This document shows positions 31,748 through 39,219 of a DNA stretch of 39,219 bases, piece by piece (position 1 is the first letter of the stretch; each line of letters opens with the position of its first letter). Source of the stretch: an uncultured Eubacteriales bacterium (lineage in GTDB: Bacteria; Bacillota; Clostridia; Oscillospirales; CAG-272); assembly GCA_934477985.1 (NCBI GenBank), contig CAKSOR010000001.1, forward strand, positions 1-39,219. Reading direction: 5' to 3'. The notes under the pieces were generated by a model. That model was not told the DNA's origin. It saw only the letters and a program-made list of their open reading frames with translations, and ran no database searches. Position numbers and translations under genes: made by a program.

Positions 31748-32449
31748 ATGAAAGTATTTCTGATGATGGGTCAGTCGAATATGGCAGGTCGCGGCGACCC
31801 GCGCGACATCCCTCCGCTGCCCTCCACACACGCCTTTGTGCTCCGCAACGGCAAGTGGCAGCCGATGACCGAGCCGATCAACATCGACCGCCCGATAAAG
31901 TTCACCGGAGCTATGGGCACCAACAGCGGCGTAGGTCCTGCCGCGTCATTCGCCGCCGCATACGCGAAGGAATTCGGCGAGGACATCGGACTTGTCCCCT
32001 GCGCCGAGGGCGGAAGCTCGCTTGAGGACTGGAAGGTCGACGGTCAGCTCTTTCTGAACGCATACTATCAGGCGAAACTCGCGTCAAACGTAGGCGAGCT
32101 CACCGGAATCATCTGGCATCAGGGCGAGGCTGAGTGTTCGTCCCCCGACCGCGCCTTCACCTACAAGGAGCGCTTTCTCGCGATAATGGACGAGCTCCAG
32201 AAGCGCCTCGGCGTCGAGCTTAAAATAGTTGTCGGCGAGATCGGCTGGTTCTTCATAGAGCACTCCGGCAAGCCAAAATACGTAAGCGACGTCAACAAGG
32301 CGCTGAACGACCTTGCCGCCGGGCACAAGAACATCGCCATCGCAAGCTCCGAGGGACTTTCTGACCGCGGCGATCTTCTGCACTTCAACGCTGAGAGCCA
32401 GCGCGAGTTCGGTCGCCGCTACTTCGAAGCATACAAGACACTTCTCTGA
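31748..32449 (+). CDS. CE6/SASA-type carbohydrate acetylesterase
   Basis: A 233-residue SGNH-fold esterase that removes acetyl groups from plant polysaccharides such as xylan or pectin. Ser10 in GQSNMAGRG is the nucleophile; IWHQGEAE is at 122-129; Asp209-Leu-Leu-His212 completes the family's catalytic site. There is no signal peptide, so it acts on imported oligosaccharides. The GH78-like gene follows after 10 nt. Confidence 0.9.
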   Translation: MKVFLMMGQSNMAGRGDPRDIPPLPSTHAFVLRNGKWQPMTEPINIDRPIKFTGAMGTNSGVGPAASFAAAYAKEFGEDIGLVPCAEGGSSLEDWKVDGQLFLNAYYQAKLASNVGELTGIIWHQGEAECSSPDRAFTYKERFLAIMDELQKRLGVELKIVVGEIGWFFIEHSGKPKYVSDVNKALNDLAAGHKNIAIASSEGLSDRGDLLHFNAESQREFGRRYFEAYKTLL

Positions 32450-32459
32450 GGAGGATTTT

Positions 32460-34148
32460 ATGAAACTCACCGAAAAATTCGGCGTGAAGCCGTTTGACAC
32501 CGATCCCAGAAAACGTTATTATCTCCGTCCGACAAGAATAGTCACAACGTCGGGCGACGTCTCCCACCCCGAGGAGATGCTGAAGGACCGCGCGGGTCAG
32601 ATTTCCTTCGACTCGACCGGCTGTACGATACTCAGAAAGGGCGGCATGATCCTCGTCGACTTCGGGCGCGAGATACACGGAAGCGTCCGTCTGCTTGTCC
32701 AGTGGACGAAGCCAAAGCGCGTCACGGTGAATGTCCGCTTTGGCGAGTCGGTCACCGAGGCTCTGACTCCGACACCGGAAAAGGGCTCGACCAACGACCA
32801 CGCGAACCGCGATTTCAGACTCACTCTGAGCGGCTTTTCGGGCACGGACACAAATGAGTCGGGCTTCCGCTTCGCCGCGATAGAGCTTGCCGACGGCGAG
32901 GAAATCGCCCTGAAAGCGATTGAGGGCGTGCTGATAATCCGCGACATAGAGTATGTCGGCTCATTCGGCTGCTCCGACCCCGAGATCACTAAAATCTACG
33001 ACACGGCGGCTTACACGGCTCACCTCAACATGCAGGAGTACATGTGGGACGGCATCAAGCGCGACCGGCTTGTCTGGATAGGCGACATGCACCCTGAGGT
33101 CATGACAATCTGCTCGGTCTTCGGAGACAATGAGGTCGTGCCGCGCAGCCTTGACTCGGTCAGGGACGTGACCCCGCTCACCGCGAAGTCGGAGGGTCAG
33201 CGCGCGATGTGGATGAACGGCGTTCCGTCCTACACGATCTGGTGGCTTATGTGCCAGCGCGACTACTACATGCAGAACGGAAACCTTGAGTACCTGAAGG
33301 AGCAGAAGGAGTACATAAAAGAACTCGCTCCGGTGCTCTGTTCGCTCGTGAAGGACGACGGAAGCGAGAACTTCCCGGAGTGGAGATTCCTCGACTGGCC
33401 GACCAACGACGACCCGGTCGCAAAGCACTGCGGACTCCAGGGACTTCTGTCGCTCGGACTTGGAACAGTTGCGTATTTCTGCGACATATTCGGCGAGGAA
33501 GAGATAGCAACTGAGTGCCGCGCGAAGATGGATTTAATGAAAAAGCACATCCCCGAGCTGAAAGCGAAATCGGCTTCGTCGGTACTCGCGCTCTCCGGCA
33601 TAGTCGACGCGAAGAAGATCGACGACGAGGTGCTGAGCGTGAACGGCGCGCACGGCTACTCGACCTACTACTCCTACTATATAATGGCGGCGAAGGTGAT
33701 GGCGGGCAGGACGGCTGAGGCTCTGCGCGATATGAAGGAATACTACGGCGCGATGCTTAAGCTCGGCGCGACGACCTTCTGGGAGGACTTCGACCTTGAC
33801 TGGACGGTAAACGACAAGGGAGAGTTCGACGCGCACGGCATCGACGAGATTGTCCCGGAGGGCGGCAAGGACATACACGCCGACTTCGGAAAGTACTGCT
33901 ATGTCGGACTCAGACACAGCCTCTGCCACGGCTGGTCGTCAGGACCCTGCACCTTCATCGCAAGGCATATCCTCGGCGTGAAGATCCTCGAAGCCGGATG
34001 CAAAAAAATCGAGGTCAAGCCGAACCTCTGCGGGCTCGACTGGATTCGCGGCGCATACCCGACGCCCTTCGGCAAGGTTGAGATCTACGCCGACAAGGAC
34101 GGAAAGGTCGAGATAAAAGCGCCCGACGAAATTGAAATCGTGAGATAA
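32460..34148 (+). CDS. GH78-type alpha-L-rhamnosidase-like protein
   Basis: A 562-residue cytoplasmic protein with the Bac_rhamnosid catalytic barrel. WDGIKRDR at about residues 196-203 and WIGDMHPE at 206-213 carry the family's acid residues. The N-terminal 100 residues include beta-sandwich-like sequence (GGMILVDFGREIHGSV). It is shorter than many GH78 enzymes, so accessory domains are reduced. It should act on L-rhamnosides, for instance in pectin fragments deacetylated by the upstream esterase. ATG 32460 has GAGGAGG; the longer frame from 32313 lies inside the esterase gene. Confidence 0.87.
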   Translation: MKLTEKFGVKPFDTDPRKRYYLRPTRIVTTSGDVSHPEEMLKDRAGQISFDSTGCTILRKGGMILVDFGREIHGSVRLLVQWTKPKRVTVNVRFGESVTEALTPTPEKGSTNDHANRDFRLTLSGFSGTDTNESGFRFAAIELADGEEIALKAIEGVLIIRDIEYVGSFGCSDPEITKIYDTAAYTAHLNMQEYMWDGIKRDRLVWIGDMHPEVMTICSVFGDNEVVPRSLDSVRDVTPLTAKSEGQRAMWMNGVPSYTIWWLMCQRDYYMQNGNLEYLKEQKEYIKELAPVLCSLVKDDGSENFPEWRFLDWPTNDDPVAKHCGLQGLLSLGLGTVAYFCDIFGEEEIATECRAKMDLMKKHIPELKAKSASSVLALSGIVDAKKIDDEVLSVNGAHGYSTYYSYYIMAAKVMAGRTAEALRDMKEYYGAMLKLGATTFWEDFDLDWTVNDKGEFDAHGIDEIVPEGGKDIHADFGKYCYVGLRHSLCHGWSSGPCTFIARHILGVKILEAGCKKIEVKPNLCGLDWIRGAYPTPFGKVEIYADKDGKVEIKAPDEIEIVR

Positions 34149-34173
34149 TTTAATCCACAGCTCTGTGTAAAAA

Positions 34174-34212
34174 AGTCCCTCCCCGGGAGACCGGAGAGGG
34201 ACTGCTTTATTT
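34174..34212. terminator. Bidirectional intrinsic terminator
   Basis: AGTCCCTC (34174-34181) pairs with GAGGGACT (34196-34203), with an inner CCGG/CCGG stem around GAGA. Six A on the left and TTTATTT on the right let it serve both the rhamnosidase and the converging anti-sigma gene, which ends at 34207. Confidence 0.87.
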
Positions 34213-35493
34213 CAGCTTGGTCGTGCCAAGGTTAGGGGAGAACTCATCACTGTAGACACCGTACTGTAATCGCGCGCTGTCGGGCTTCACGATGATTTCA
34301 GTTCCCGGCTCGAGAACGATGTCTCCGCCGGTCGAAAAGTCGTACATACAGACCTCGCCTCCCGCGCTGTAGACCAATGTCAGCTGAGCCTTCGCCGAAA
34401 TATGCTCGCCGCTATTCATGTCGTACTCATAGTCGCGCCGGACATATCCGACCGCGTCGACAAGCGCTCCTTCGATCTTCTCGCCCGATTTGTTCTCAAA
34501 CTCGCAATCAAAGCTCAGCCGGTCGCCGTTCGTCACCGACTTCAGCCGCACCGAAAGCCCGCCGCTTTCCCAGAGCACGAGGTCATACGCAACCGTTTCG
34601 CCCTTTTCGGGAATCGTCACCTTCACGTCAGGCAGAGTGTCGCGGTTCTCGCGGAAACCGAGCATATATGTCAGTACCTTCAGGGCGACCTTGTCGATCG
34701 ACTTTCCGTGTGTCGCGTTGTTGACCTTCACGACGTCGGCGTAAACCTTCCCACTGCCGACGAGCGTCAGATTACCGGACATCCAGCCGCGCCCGTCGTC
34801 GGTCTCAGCCGCGAAAGCTCCGTAAGCGGTCACCGAAACGCCGCTTTTCGTGAGCCCGAGCATGAAATCGTCCTTTATCTCCGCCGCCCAGAGGTCGTCG
34901 CTCTCCGAGACCTGAATCAGCTCAATCTGCTTCTTTCCGTACTTTATCGTCCCACCGCGTCTTGACGTTCTCGCGTCGGTGAGCTCCACAGCCGCTTCAT
35001 AGCCATTCGAGCGGAGGATGACGCTGTCGCCGGCTTCAACACCTCTGAACGTGTAGGTCGTGTAGCCGATCGTCGCGCCGCCCCAGTTCGGGTCGTCGTA
35101 GATAACACCGTTTATCTCGGCGGTCAGATCCTCGAGCTCCTTTGGCGGGATTCCCTGCCTTGCGTCGGCAGGGTCGATTTCAACCTCGTTTTCGCGCCAG
35201 AGCCAGACGGTCAGCAGATTCTCGTCCGACTCGGTGAGTATGACCGAATCAACTATGACATCGCCGAGCCGCACAGTATCCTTCGCCGTCAGAACCTTCA
35301 CCCCGCCGTCGACAATCCCGACTCCGGGCGCGAAGTACCTGAACCCGACCGCCGCGACTCCGAGCGCGAGCAGTATTGCGCAGGCGGCGACAAGCGGCAC
35401 TGTTTTCAGCTTCAGTCTCTTTTTCGTGTAGTTCTCCGCCTCGTCGAGATACTTTTCCTCGACAAATCCGAGCGCTTCGTTAAGCTTACTCAA
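34207..35493 (-). CDS. Membrane anti-sigma-factor-like protein
   Basis: A 428-residue protein with a cytosolic N-terminus (residues 1-30), one membrane helix at about 32-51 and a large outer beta-rich part. This is the layout of anti-sigma factors paired with ECF sigma genes (DUF4179-like in character). Its start is TTG 35493, inside the last codons of the sigma gene (8-nt overlap), with GAGAGGG upstream. The outer domain (RLGDVIVDSVIL, IIVKPDSARLQYG) likely senses envelope state. The N-terminal part is too short to show a zinc motif. Confidence 0.78.
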   Translation of the reverse strand: MSKLNEALGFVEEKYLDEAENYTKKRLKLKTVPLVAACAILLALGVAAVGFRYFAPGVGIVDGGVKVLTAKDTVRLGDVIVDSVILTESDENLLTVWLWRENEVEIDPADARQGIPPKELEDLTAEINGVIYDDPNWGGATIGYTTYTFRGVEAGDSVILRSNGYEAAVELTDARTSRRGGTIKYGKKQIELIQVSESDDLWAAEIKDDFMLGLTKSGVSVTAYGAFAAETDDGRGWMSGNLTLVGSGKVYADVVKVNNATHGKSIDKVALKVLTYMLGFRENRDTLPDVKVTIPEKGETVAYDLVLWESGGLSVRLKSVTNGDRLSFDCEFENKSGEKIEGALVDAVGYVRRDYEYDMNSGEHISAKAQLTLVYSAGGEVCMYDFSTGGDIVLEPGTEIIVKPDSARLQYGVYSDEFSPNLGTTKLK

Positions 35494-36031
35494 TGTAATC
35501 CCTCTCTTTCAGATAAGTTCTGAGCCGACCGCGAAGCCGGTACAGCTTCACGTTGAGGCTGTTCACCGTGATTCCGAGCCGCGCGGCGAGCTCTCCCGGC
35601 TCTTCGGCAAGGACATAGCGACGGATGAACATCACCCGCTCCTCGCGCCGCAGATTACCTAAGAAGCCGTTTATCGCCCCTCCGAGCTCCTTTGCCTCGA
35701 GCTTCTCAGAGATTTCATCGTCCGACGCGACCTCAAGAAGCTCGTCGAGCGGGATCGCCGTCCCGCGCTTTTTCGCAGCCATCAACTCGACGCGGTTCAG
35801 AGCGAGCCGACGCGCGATCATAGCCGAATACGACTTCACCGAGTCGGGTTTAGCGGGCGGAATGCTGTCCCAGAGCTTTCTTAAAACGTCGTTGTGAATC
35901 TCCTCGGCGTCCTCGGCGCTCCGCGTGATATTCCGCGCGACTGAGGTTATCAGCCGCCCGCAGAGCCGGTCGACATCGGCAAGCACAGTCTCGTCGCGCG
36001 ACTCAAAGCGCATGTATAAATTGTCGTCCAT
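35486..36031 (-). CDS. ECF-type RNA polymerase sigma factor
   Basis: A 181-residue sigma-70 family protein. Region 2 covers about residues 15-80 (AEDAEEIHNDVLRKLWDSI, YSAMIARRLALNR), and region 4 about 120-172 (REERVMFIRRYVL, ELAARLGITVNSLNVKLYRLR). No region 1 or 3 is present. It is paired with the membrane anti-sigma-like gene. AAAGGA precedes ATG 36031. A 10-bp palindrome TGCACGTGCA lies in its leader at 36056-36065. Confidence 0.93.
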   Translation of the reverse strand: MDDNLYMRFESRDETVLADVDRLCGRLITSVARNITRSAEDAEEIHNDVLRKLWDSIPPAKPDSVKSYSAMIARRLALNRVELMAAKKRGTAIPLDELLEVASDDEISEKLEAKELGGAINGFLGNLRREERVMFIRRYVLAEEPGELAARLGITVNSLNVKLYRLRGRLRTYLKERDYIE

Positions 36032-36055
36032 CGTATCAGTCCTTTCGTGTGGTTT

Positions 36056-36065
36056 TGCACGTGCA
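36056..36065. promoter_or_regulatory. 10-bp palindrome upstream of the sigma gene
   Basis: TGCACGTGCA, a perfect palindrome 25-34 nt upstream of the sigma factor start, downstream of a TATATA that could be its -10 box. Possible operator; no -35 box with good spacing is seen. Confidence 0.35.
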
Positions 36066-36149
36066 CTTATATAAACAGGAAAAAACCGCGATAATTACAG
36101 CTTCGCGAAAAATTCAACCTCCGGTTGTATTTTCCCGAAAACCGCGTCA

Positions 36150-36178
36150 TTGACACCCGACCGCTTTTATGATATAAT
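36150..36178 (+). promoter_or_regulatory. Promoter of the XRE regulator gene
   Basis: TTGACA (36150-36155), 17-bp spacer, TATAAT (36173-36178), a full consensus. AAAGGAG lies before ATG 36205. The upstream stretch 36032-36149 also holds a small CAACC/GGTTG hairpin at 36115-36127. Confidence 0.8.
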
Positions 36179-36204
36179 TTTATCACAGAAAGGAGCGATA
36201 GTCA

Positions 36205-37200
36205 ATGAATTTAGGATCAAAGATTCGCGAGCTGCGTAAAAATAAGCGGCTCACACAGGAGGAGCTCGCCGCGAAGCTCAATGTCTCACCGCAGGCGGTC
36301 AGCAAGTGGGAATCCGCGGTTTGTCAACCCGACATCGCGCAGCTTCCGGTCTTAGCGAACTTCTTCGGAGTCAGTCTCGACACGCTGTTCGGTCGCGACG
36401 CAAGCGAGGTCGAGCGGAAAATCGAAGCCATCATAAAGGAACACGAGAACTGTTTCTGGAGCGACCGCGCAAAATGCGAGCCGCTTCTCACGAACGCGCT
36501 GAAAGAGTTCCCCGACAACGAGCGGCTGATGATCGAGCTCGCCGAGCTCTATATGTCCGAAGCGCCCGAAAAGGCTCTGCCGATAGCCGAAACGCTCGCG
36601 AACACCGCGGACGATTTTCTGATCGAAGGCAGAGCCAAACGCCTGCTCGCAAAGCTCTACACCGACGCCGGACGGAATTCCGACGCTCTGCGGGTCGTCG
36701 AGTCGCTTCCGGAGCTCGGCTCGCTCGATGTGAACGACCGCCTGCGCGTCGGCGCCGGACAGCTTTCGGGCGAGGACAGGCTGCGATTCGCAAATGACCT
36801 GAAATGGCAGACCGTACAGGATCTCTTCATGACCTGCGCCGACTAGGGCAGCGGCTATCTGCAAACCGGACAGTTCGAAGCGGCGCTTGAGTCGTTCGGC
36901 AAAGAGCGTGCGGTAATCGAGCTCTTCATGCTCTCGGATGAGATTTGTCTCGAAAGCTACAAATGGAGCGGCACGCGGGCAAACCACTGGGGAGCGTGCC
37001 TCAGCGAGGCGCTGTGCCTGTTCCGGCTCGGGCGGGATAACGAAGCGAAGGAAAAACTCGACCGCGCGAAATACATCCTGCGCCGCTCGAACGTCAGCCG
37101 CGACGGAACCGACTATTTCGCCGCCGAGCCGGAGAAATTCCTGACTCCGTTCCGTGAAGCGTATGAGGCGAAAGGACTTTGCGAATTCCTCCCGCTGTGA
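36205..37200 (+). pseudogene. XRE-family regulator interrupted by in-frame UAG
   Basis: The N-terminal 65 residues are an XRE helix-turn-helix (LGSKIRELRKNKRLTQEELA, SPQAVSKWE, LDTLFGRD). TPR-like helices follow. Codon 214 is TAG (36844-36846), after TCAD. The same frame stays open past it for 117 codons, with TPR-like sequence (GYLQTGQFEAALESF, ALCLFRLGRDNEAKEKLDRA), and ends at TGA 37200. The total of about 331 codons fits the usual length of such Clostridia regulators. It is either a recent nonsense mutation, a sequencing error, or UAG readthrough. The promoter and ribosome site are intact. Confidence 0.78.
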
Positions 37201-37247
37201 TTTTTCGCCAGAAGATTTGCACAATCCGTTTTATTCCCGAAAAAGCC

Positions 37248-37276
37248 TTGCTTTCCCCGCCGGAGTATGATATAAT
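37248..37276 (+). promoter_or_regulatory. Promoter of the LVIVD-type gene
   Basis: TTGCTT (37248-37253), 17-bp spacer, TATAAT (37271-37276). GAAAGGA follows at about 37292, then ATG 37307. Confidence 0.7.
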
Positions 37277-37306
37277 GGTCATACAAAAAGCGAAAGGAAT
37301 CACAAA

Positions 37307-39219
37307 ATGTCAATTCTCAACGGAGCTTACGCTCCCGAAACCCTGCTACCCGATCCCGCGCCGTTCGGTAAGTTTGATGTCACCGGAACTGTCGACCTCC
37401 CGAACGCCATGGACGCCGATACTCTCGATACCCCCGGCGGAAAGCTCCTTGTCGCCGCCGGACGCTGTAAATTGATGATACTCCGACTAAAAGACGGCGT
37501 TCCGGAGCTGATTTCCGAGCTCTCCGGGCTCGGCGACTCGCGCCAGATCATGATCTCGGACGGCTTTGCCTACGTCACCGCGCGCGCTGACGGGCTCTAT
37601 ATCTGCGACCTGCGCGACTACAGAAATCCGAAGCTCGTCCGCCGACTCGACACGCTTGAGCTCGCTACCGGAGTCTGCGCCGCCGACTGTCTGCTCGCCG
37701 TCACGAACCGCCACATGGGCTGCGAATTATGGGATGTCCGCGACCCTTATAATCCCGGCTGGCTGGGGAGCTTTTACTGCGGCGAGGCGCAGTCGGTCTG
37801 GCTTCACGAAAATAGCGCCTTCATCGGCGACTGGATGAACCGTCTCGTGCGGATATCCGACATCAGCAATCCCGCGAAAGCCGTGGAAATCTCGCGCTTT
37901 TCGGTCAACGGCTTTGCCGACGGAGTCTGTGTCGTTGAGTCGTCCGGACGCACGCTCTGTCTCTGCGCGACCGGACACCATTCGGCGAGACTTAAAAATC
38001 GCCGCAAGTACAAGAACTACGATTTCGTCACGCCTGAGATGCTCGCCGAGGGCTACGGCTGCGGTCACGGAGTCGAGATATTCGACGTCACCGACCCATA
38101 TGACCCAGAATACGTCTCGTCGATCAAATCCCCGCCGCATTTCGGCGGAATCGACTCCTGGCGGGTCTTCGCGGGCGAGGGCTTCTGCTACTTCACCGAC
38201 TCGATGAACGGCGTCTTCGAGCTCAATCTCACGGACATCCGGCATCCGCGCTTTTCGAAGAATTTCCGCCTTCCGATGCTCGGGCGGCAGAACCCGACTC
38301 CGCCGTCGATACAGTTAAGACGCCACGCGATAACCGGAGCGACGCTCATCGACGGCTTTGTCTGCGCGGCAGGCGAGACCGGAGTCACAATAGCGCGCGG
38401 AGTCGGCGGCAAACTCTCAAAGCCCTCGGCAAAGGTGAATTTTCCCGAAAAACCCGGTCGCGCCGGACAGTATCACTCCTTCGCGAAGCTCGGCGGCAGG
38501 CTTTTCATCGCCGCCGGGGACGACGGAATCATCGTCCGTGACGAGTCGGGCGAGAACAAGTTCGCGACCAGAGGCGCGTGCCTTGACATAATCGCGAAGA
38601 ACGGACTAATCATCACAGCCGAGAACGGCGAAGGCACGGCGGTCTATTCACCCGACCTCACCGAGCTCTCAAGACTTGACGCCGAACCACTGCGCCCGGT
38701 GCGCGAGATAGTCGACTGCGGAAAGTACATAGCGGCACAGCTCGGAAGCACGTTCGTTCAGGCGCTTGAGCTGACCGGAAACGCGTTGAGCAAAGTCGGC
38801 GAGCCGCTGTCAGTCGGACTCCTGTACCACCGTCATATCGCGCGGCATCCCGCCGGGGAATATCCGGTCACGCTCTCGCTTTCGGGCGGCCCCGCACTCC
38901 TTCTCAAGGAGAACGGATTTGCGCGGACTGAGTTCAGTCTCCGTGCCGAGACCTGCCCGATCGAGGAGGGCGCGGACGGCTGCAAAGGCGGACTGATACT
39001 CATCTTCAACGCCAAATACTGGTATCTCGACGACCCGACAAGCATCACAAACCTCCCCGATCCGATCCCCTGCCCCGGCGCGAGACTCAAGGGACAGCCC
39101 TTCGTCTGCGAAAATAAGCTCGCGCTCCTCAACCGCGTGAACGGCGTCGTCGAAATCATCGACATAACCGACCCGAAAGCGCCGGTGTTCGAGCGAAGGA
39201 TTGAGACGCGCACTCACCC
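37307..39219 (+). CDS. LVIVD repeat beta-propeller protein, partial
   Basis: Open from ATG 37307 to the window edge (637 codons, no stop), so the 3' end is missing. It has recurring strands of the LVIVD type: YICDLRDYRNPKLV, ELWDVRDPYNPGWL, RISDISNPAKAVEI, EIFDVTDPYDPEYV, ELNLTDIRHPRFSK and, at the end, EIIDITDPKAPVFE. These predict a beta-propeller. There is no signal peptide, which is unusual because many LVIVD proteins are exported. Several Cys-containing strands (ADCLLAV, CLCATGHHS) are present. It may bind a glycan or act as a scaffold. Start and promoter are well supported. Confidence 0.82.
   Translation, partial: MSILNGAYAPETLLPDPAPFGKFDVTGTVDLPNAMDADTLDTPGGKLLVAAGRCKLMILRLKDGVPELISELSGLGDSRQIMISDGFAYVTARADGLYICDLRDYRNPKLVRRLDTLELATGVCAADCLLAVTNRHMGCELWDVRDPYNPGWLGSFYCGEAQSVWLHENSAFIGDWMNRLVRISDISNPAKAVEISRFSVNGFADGVCVVESSGRTLCLCATGHHSARLKNRRKYKNYDFVTPEMLAEGYGCGHGVEIFDVTDPYDPEYVSSIKSPPHFGGIDSWRVFAGEGFCYFTDSMNGVFELNLTDIRHPRFSKNFRLPMLGRQNPTPPSIQLRRHAITGATLIDGFVCAAGETGVTIARGVGGKLSKPSAKVNFPEKPGRAGQYHSFAKLGGRLFIAAGDDGIIVRDESGENKFATRGACLDIIAKNGLIITAENGEGTAVYSPDLTELSRLDAEPLRPVREIVDCGKYIAAQLGSTFVQALELTGNALSKVGEPLSVGLLYHRHIARHPAGEYPVTLSLSGGPALLLKENGFARTEFSLRAETCPIEEGADGCKGGLILIFNAKYWYLDDPTSITNLPDPIPCPGARLKGQPFVCENKLALLNRVNGVVEIIDITDPKAPVFERRIETRTH

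Noticed and set aside
36844..36846. Claim of genetic code change (UAG reassignment)
   Set aside because: Only one gene is interrupted, and UAG still appears to end the gene at 16755. A nonsense mutation or a sequencing error is simpler.
1..39219. CRISPR arrays, tRNA or rRNA genes, transposases, prophage
   Set aside because: I read both strands for repeated spacers, cloverleaf-like ends and transposase motifs and saw none. Only the non-autonomous inverted repeats remain.

Overview
The window reads as chromosome of an uncultured anaerobic Clostridia-type Firmicute, probably from a gut or rumen community. The reasons are strong AGGAG ribosome sites, sigma-A style promoters (13 candidates, all with 17-bp spacers), lipoprotein signal peptides of Gram-positive type, GC-rich coding DNA with AT-rich intergenic gaps, and a content dominated by plant-glycan hydrolases of the GH127, GH78 and CE6 types. 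I saw no tRNA, rRNA, CRISPR array, transposase or phage gene. Taxonomy is inference; no marker gene is present.

Layout. 1-1056: palindromic repeats, then an AraC regulator divergent from a GH127 beta-L-arabinofuranosidase, with overlapping promoters. 2927-3849: a RelA/SpoT-domain nucleotidyltransferase overlapped by a small conserved protein, closed by a terminator shared with the converging gene. 3848-10601 (minus): an isomerase-like enzyme, a large unrecognised probable glycan enzyme, a GH99-like protein and a sugar-binding lipoprotein without permeases. Two translationally coupled AraC regulators (10836-12514) face this operon. 12603-16755: an envelope operon of two lipoproteins, DUF3137-type proteins, LemA and a two-helix peptide. 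It ends in a 97-bp nested inverted repeat and a bidirectional terminator.

16930-18738 (minus) is a FAD oxidoreductase. 29201 down to 18911 (minus) is one tight ten-gene operon: DUF4097 protein, nadA, nadC, aroB, aroA, nadB, a DUF362/ferredoxin protein, ispE, a lipoprotein trigger-factor-like foldase and an unknown protein. It joins de novo NAD synthesis, shikimate and isoprenoid precursor steps. Its single promoter lies at 29254-29282 and its terminator at 18839-18871.

29464-30849 is an AI-2E family transporter, followed by a 92-bp nested palindrome and a hicAB toxin-antitoxin pair (minus). Divergent from hicAB are a CE6-type esterase and a GH78-type rhamnosidase-like protein. Next come an ECF sigma factor with an overlapping membrane anti-sigma-like partner (minus), an XRE regulator interrupted by an in-frame UAG, and a LVIVD-type beta-propeller gene that runs off the window.

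Together the accessory genes describe sensing (AraC, ECF) and breakdown of arabinose/rhamnose-rich plant polysaccharides. The items most worth following are the overlapping RelA/SpoT-small protein pair, the unknown 837-residue protein with its isomerase partner, the nested inverted repeats, the UAG-interrupted regulator and the exported trigger-factor-like lipoprotein.
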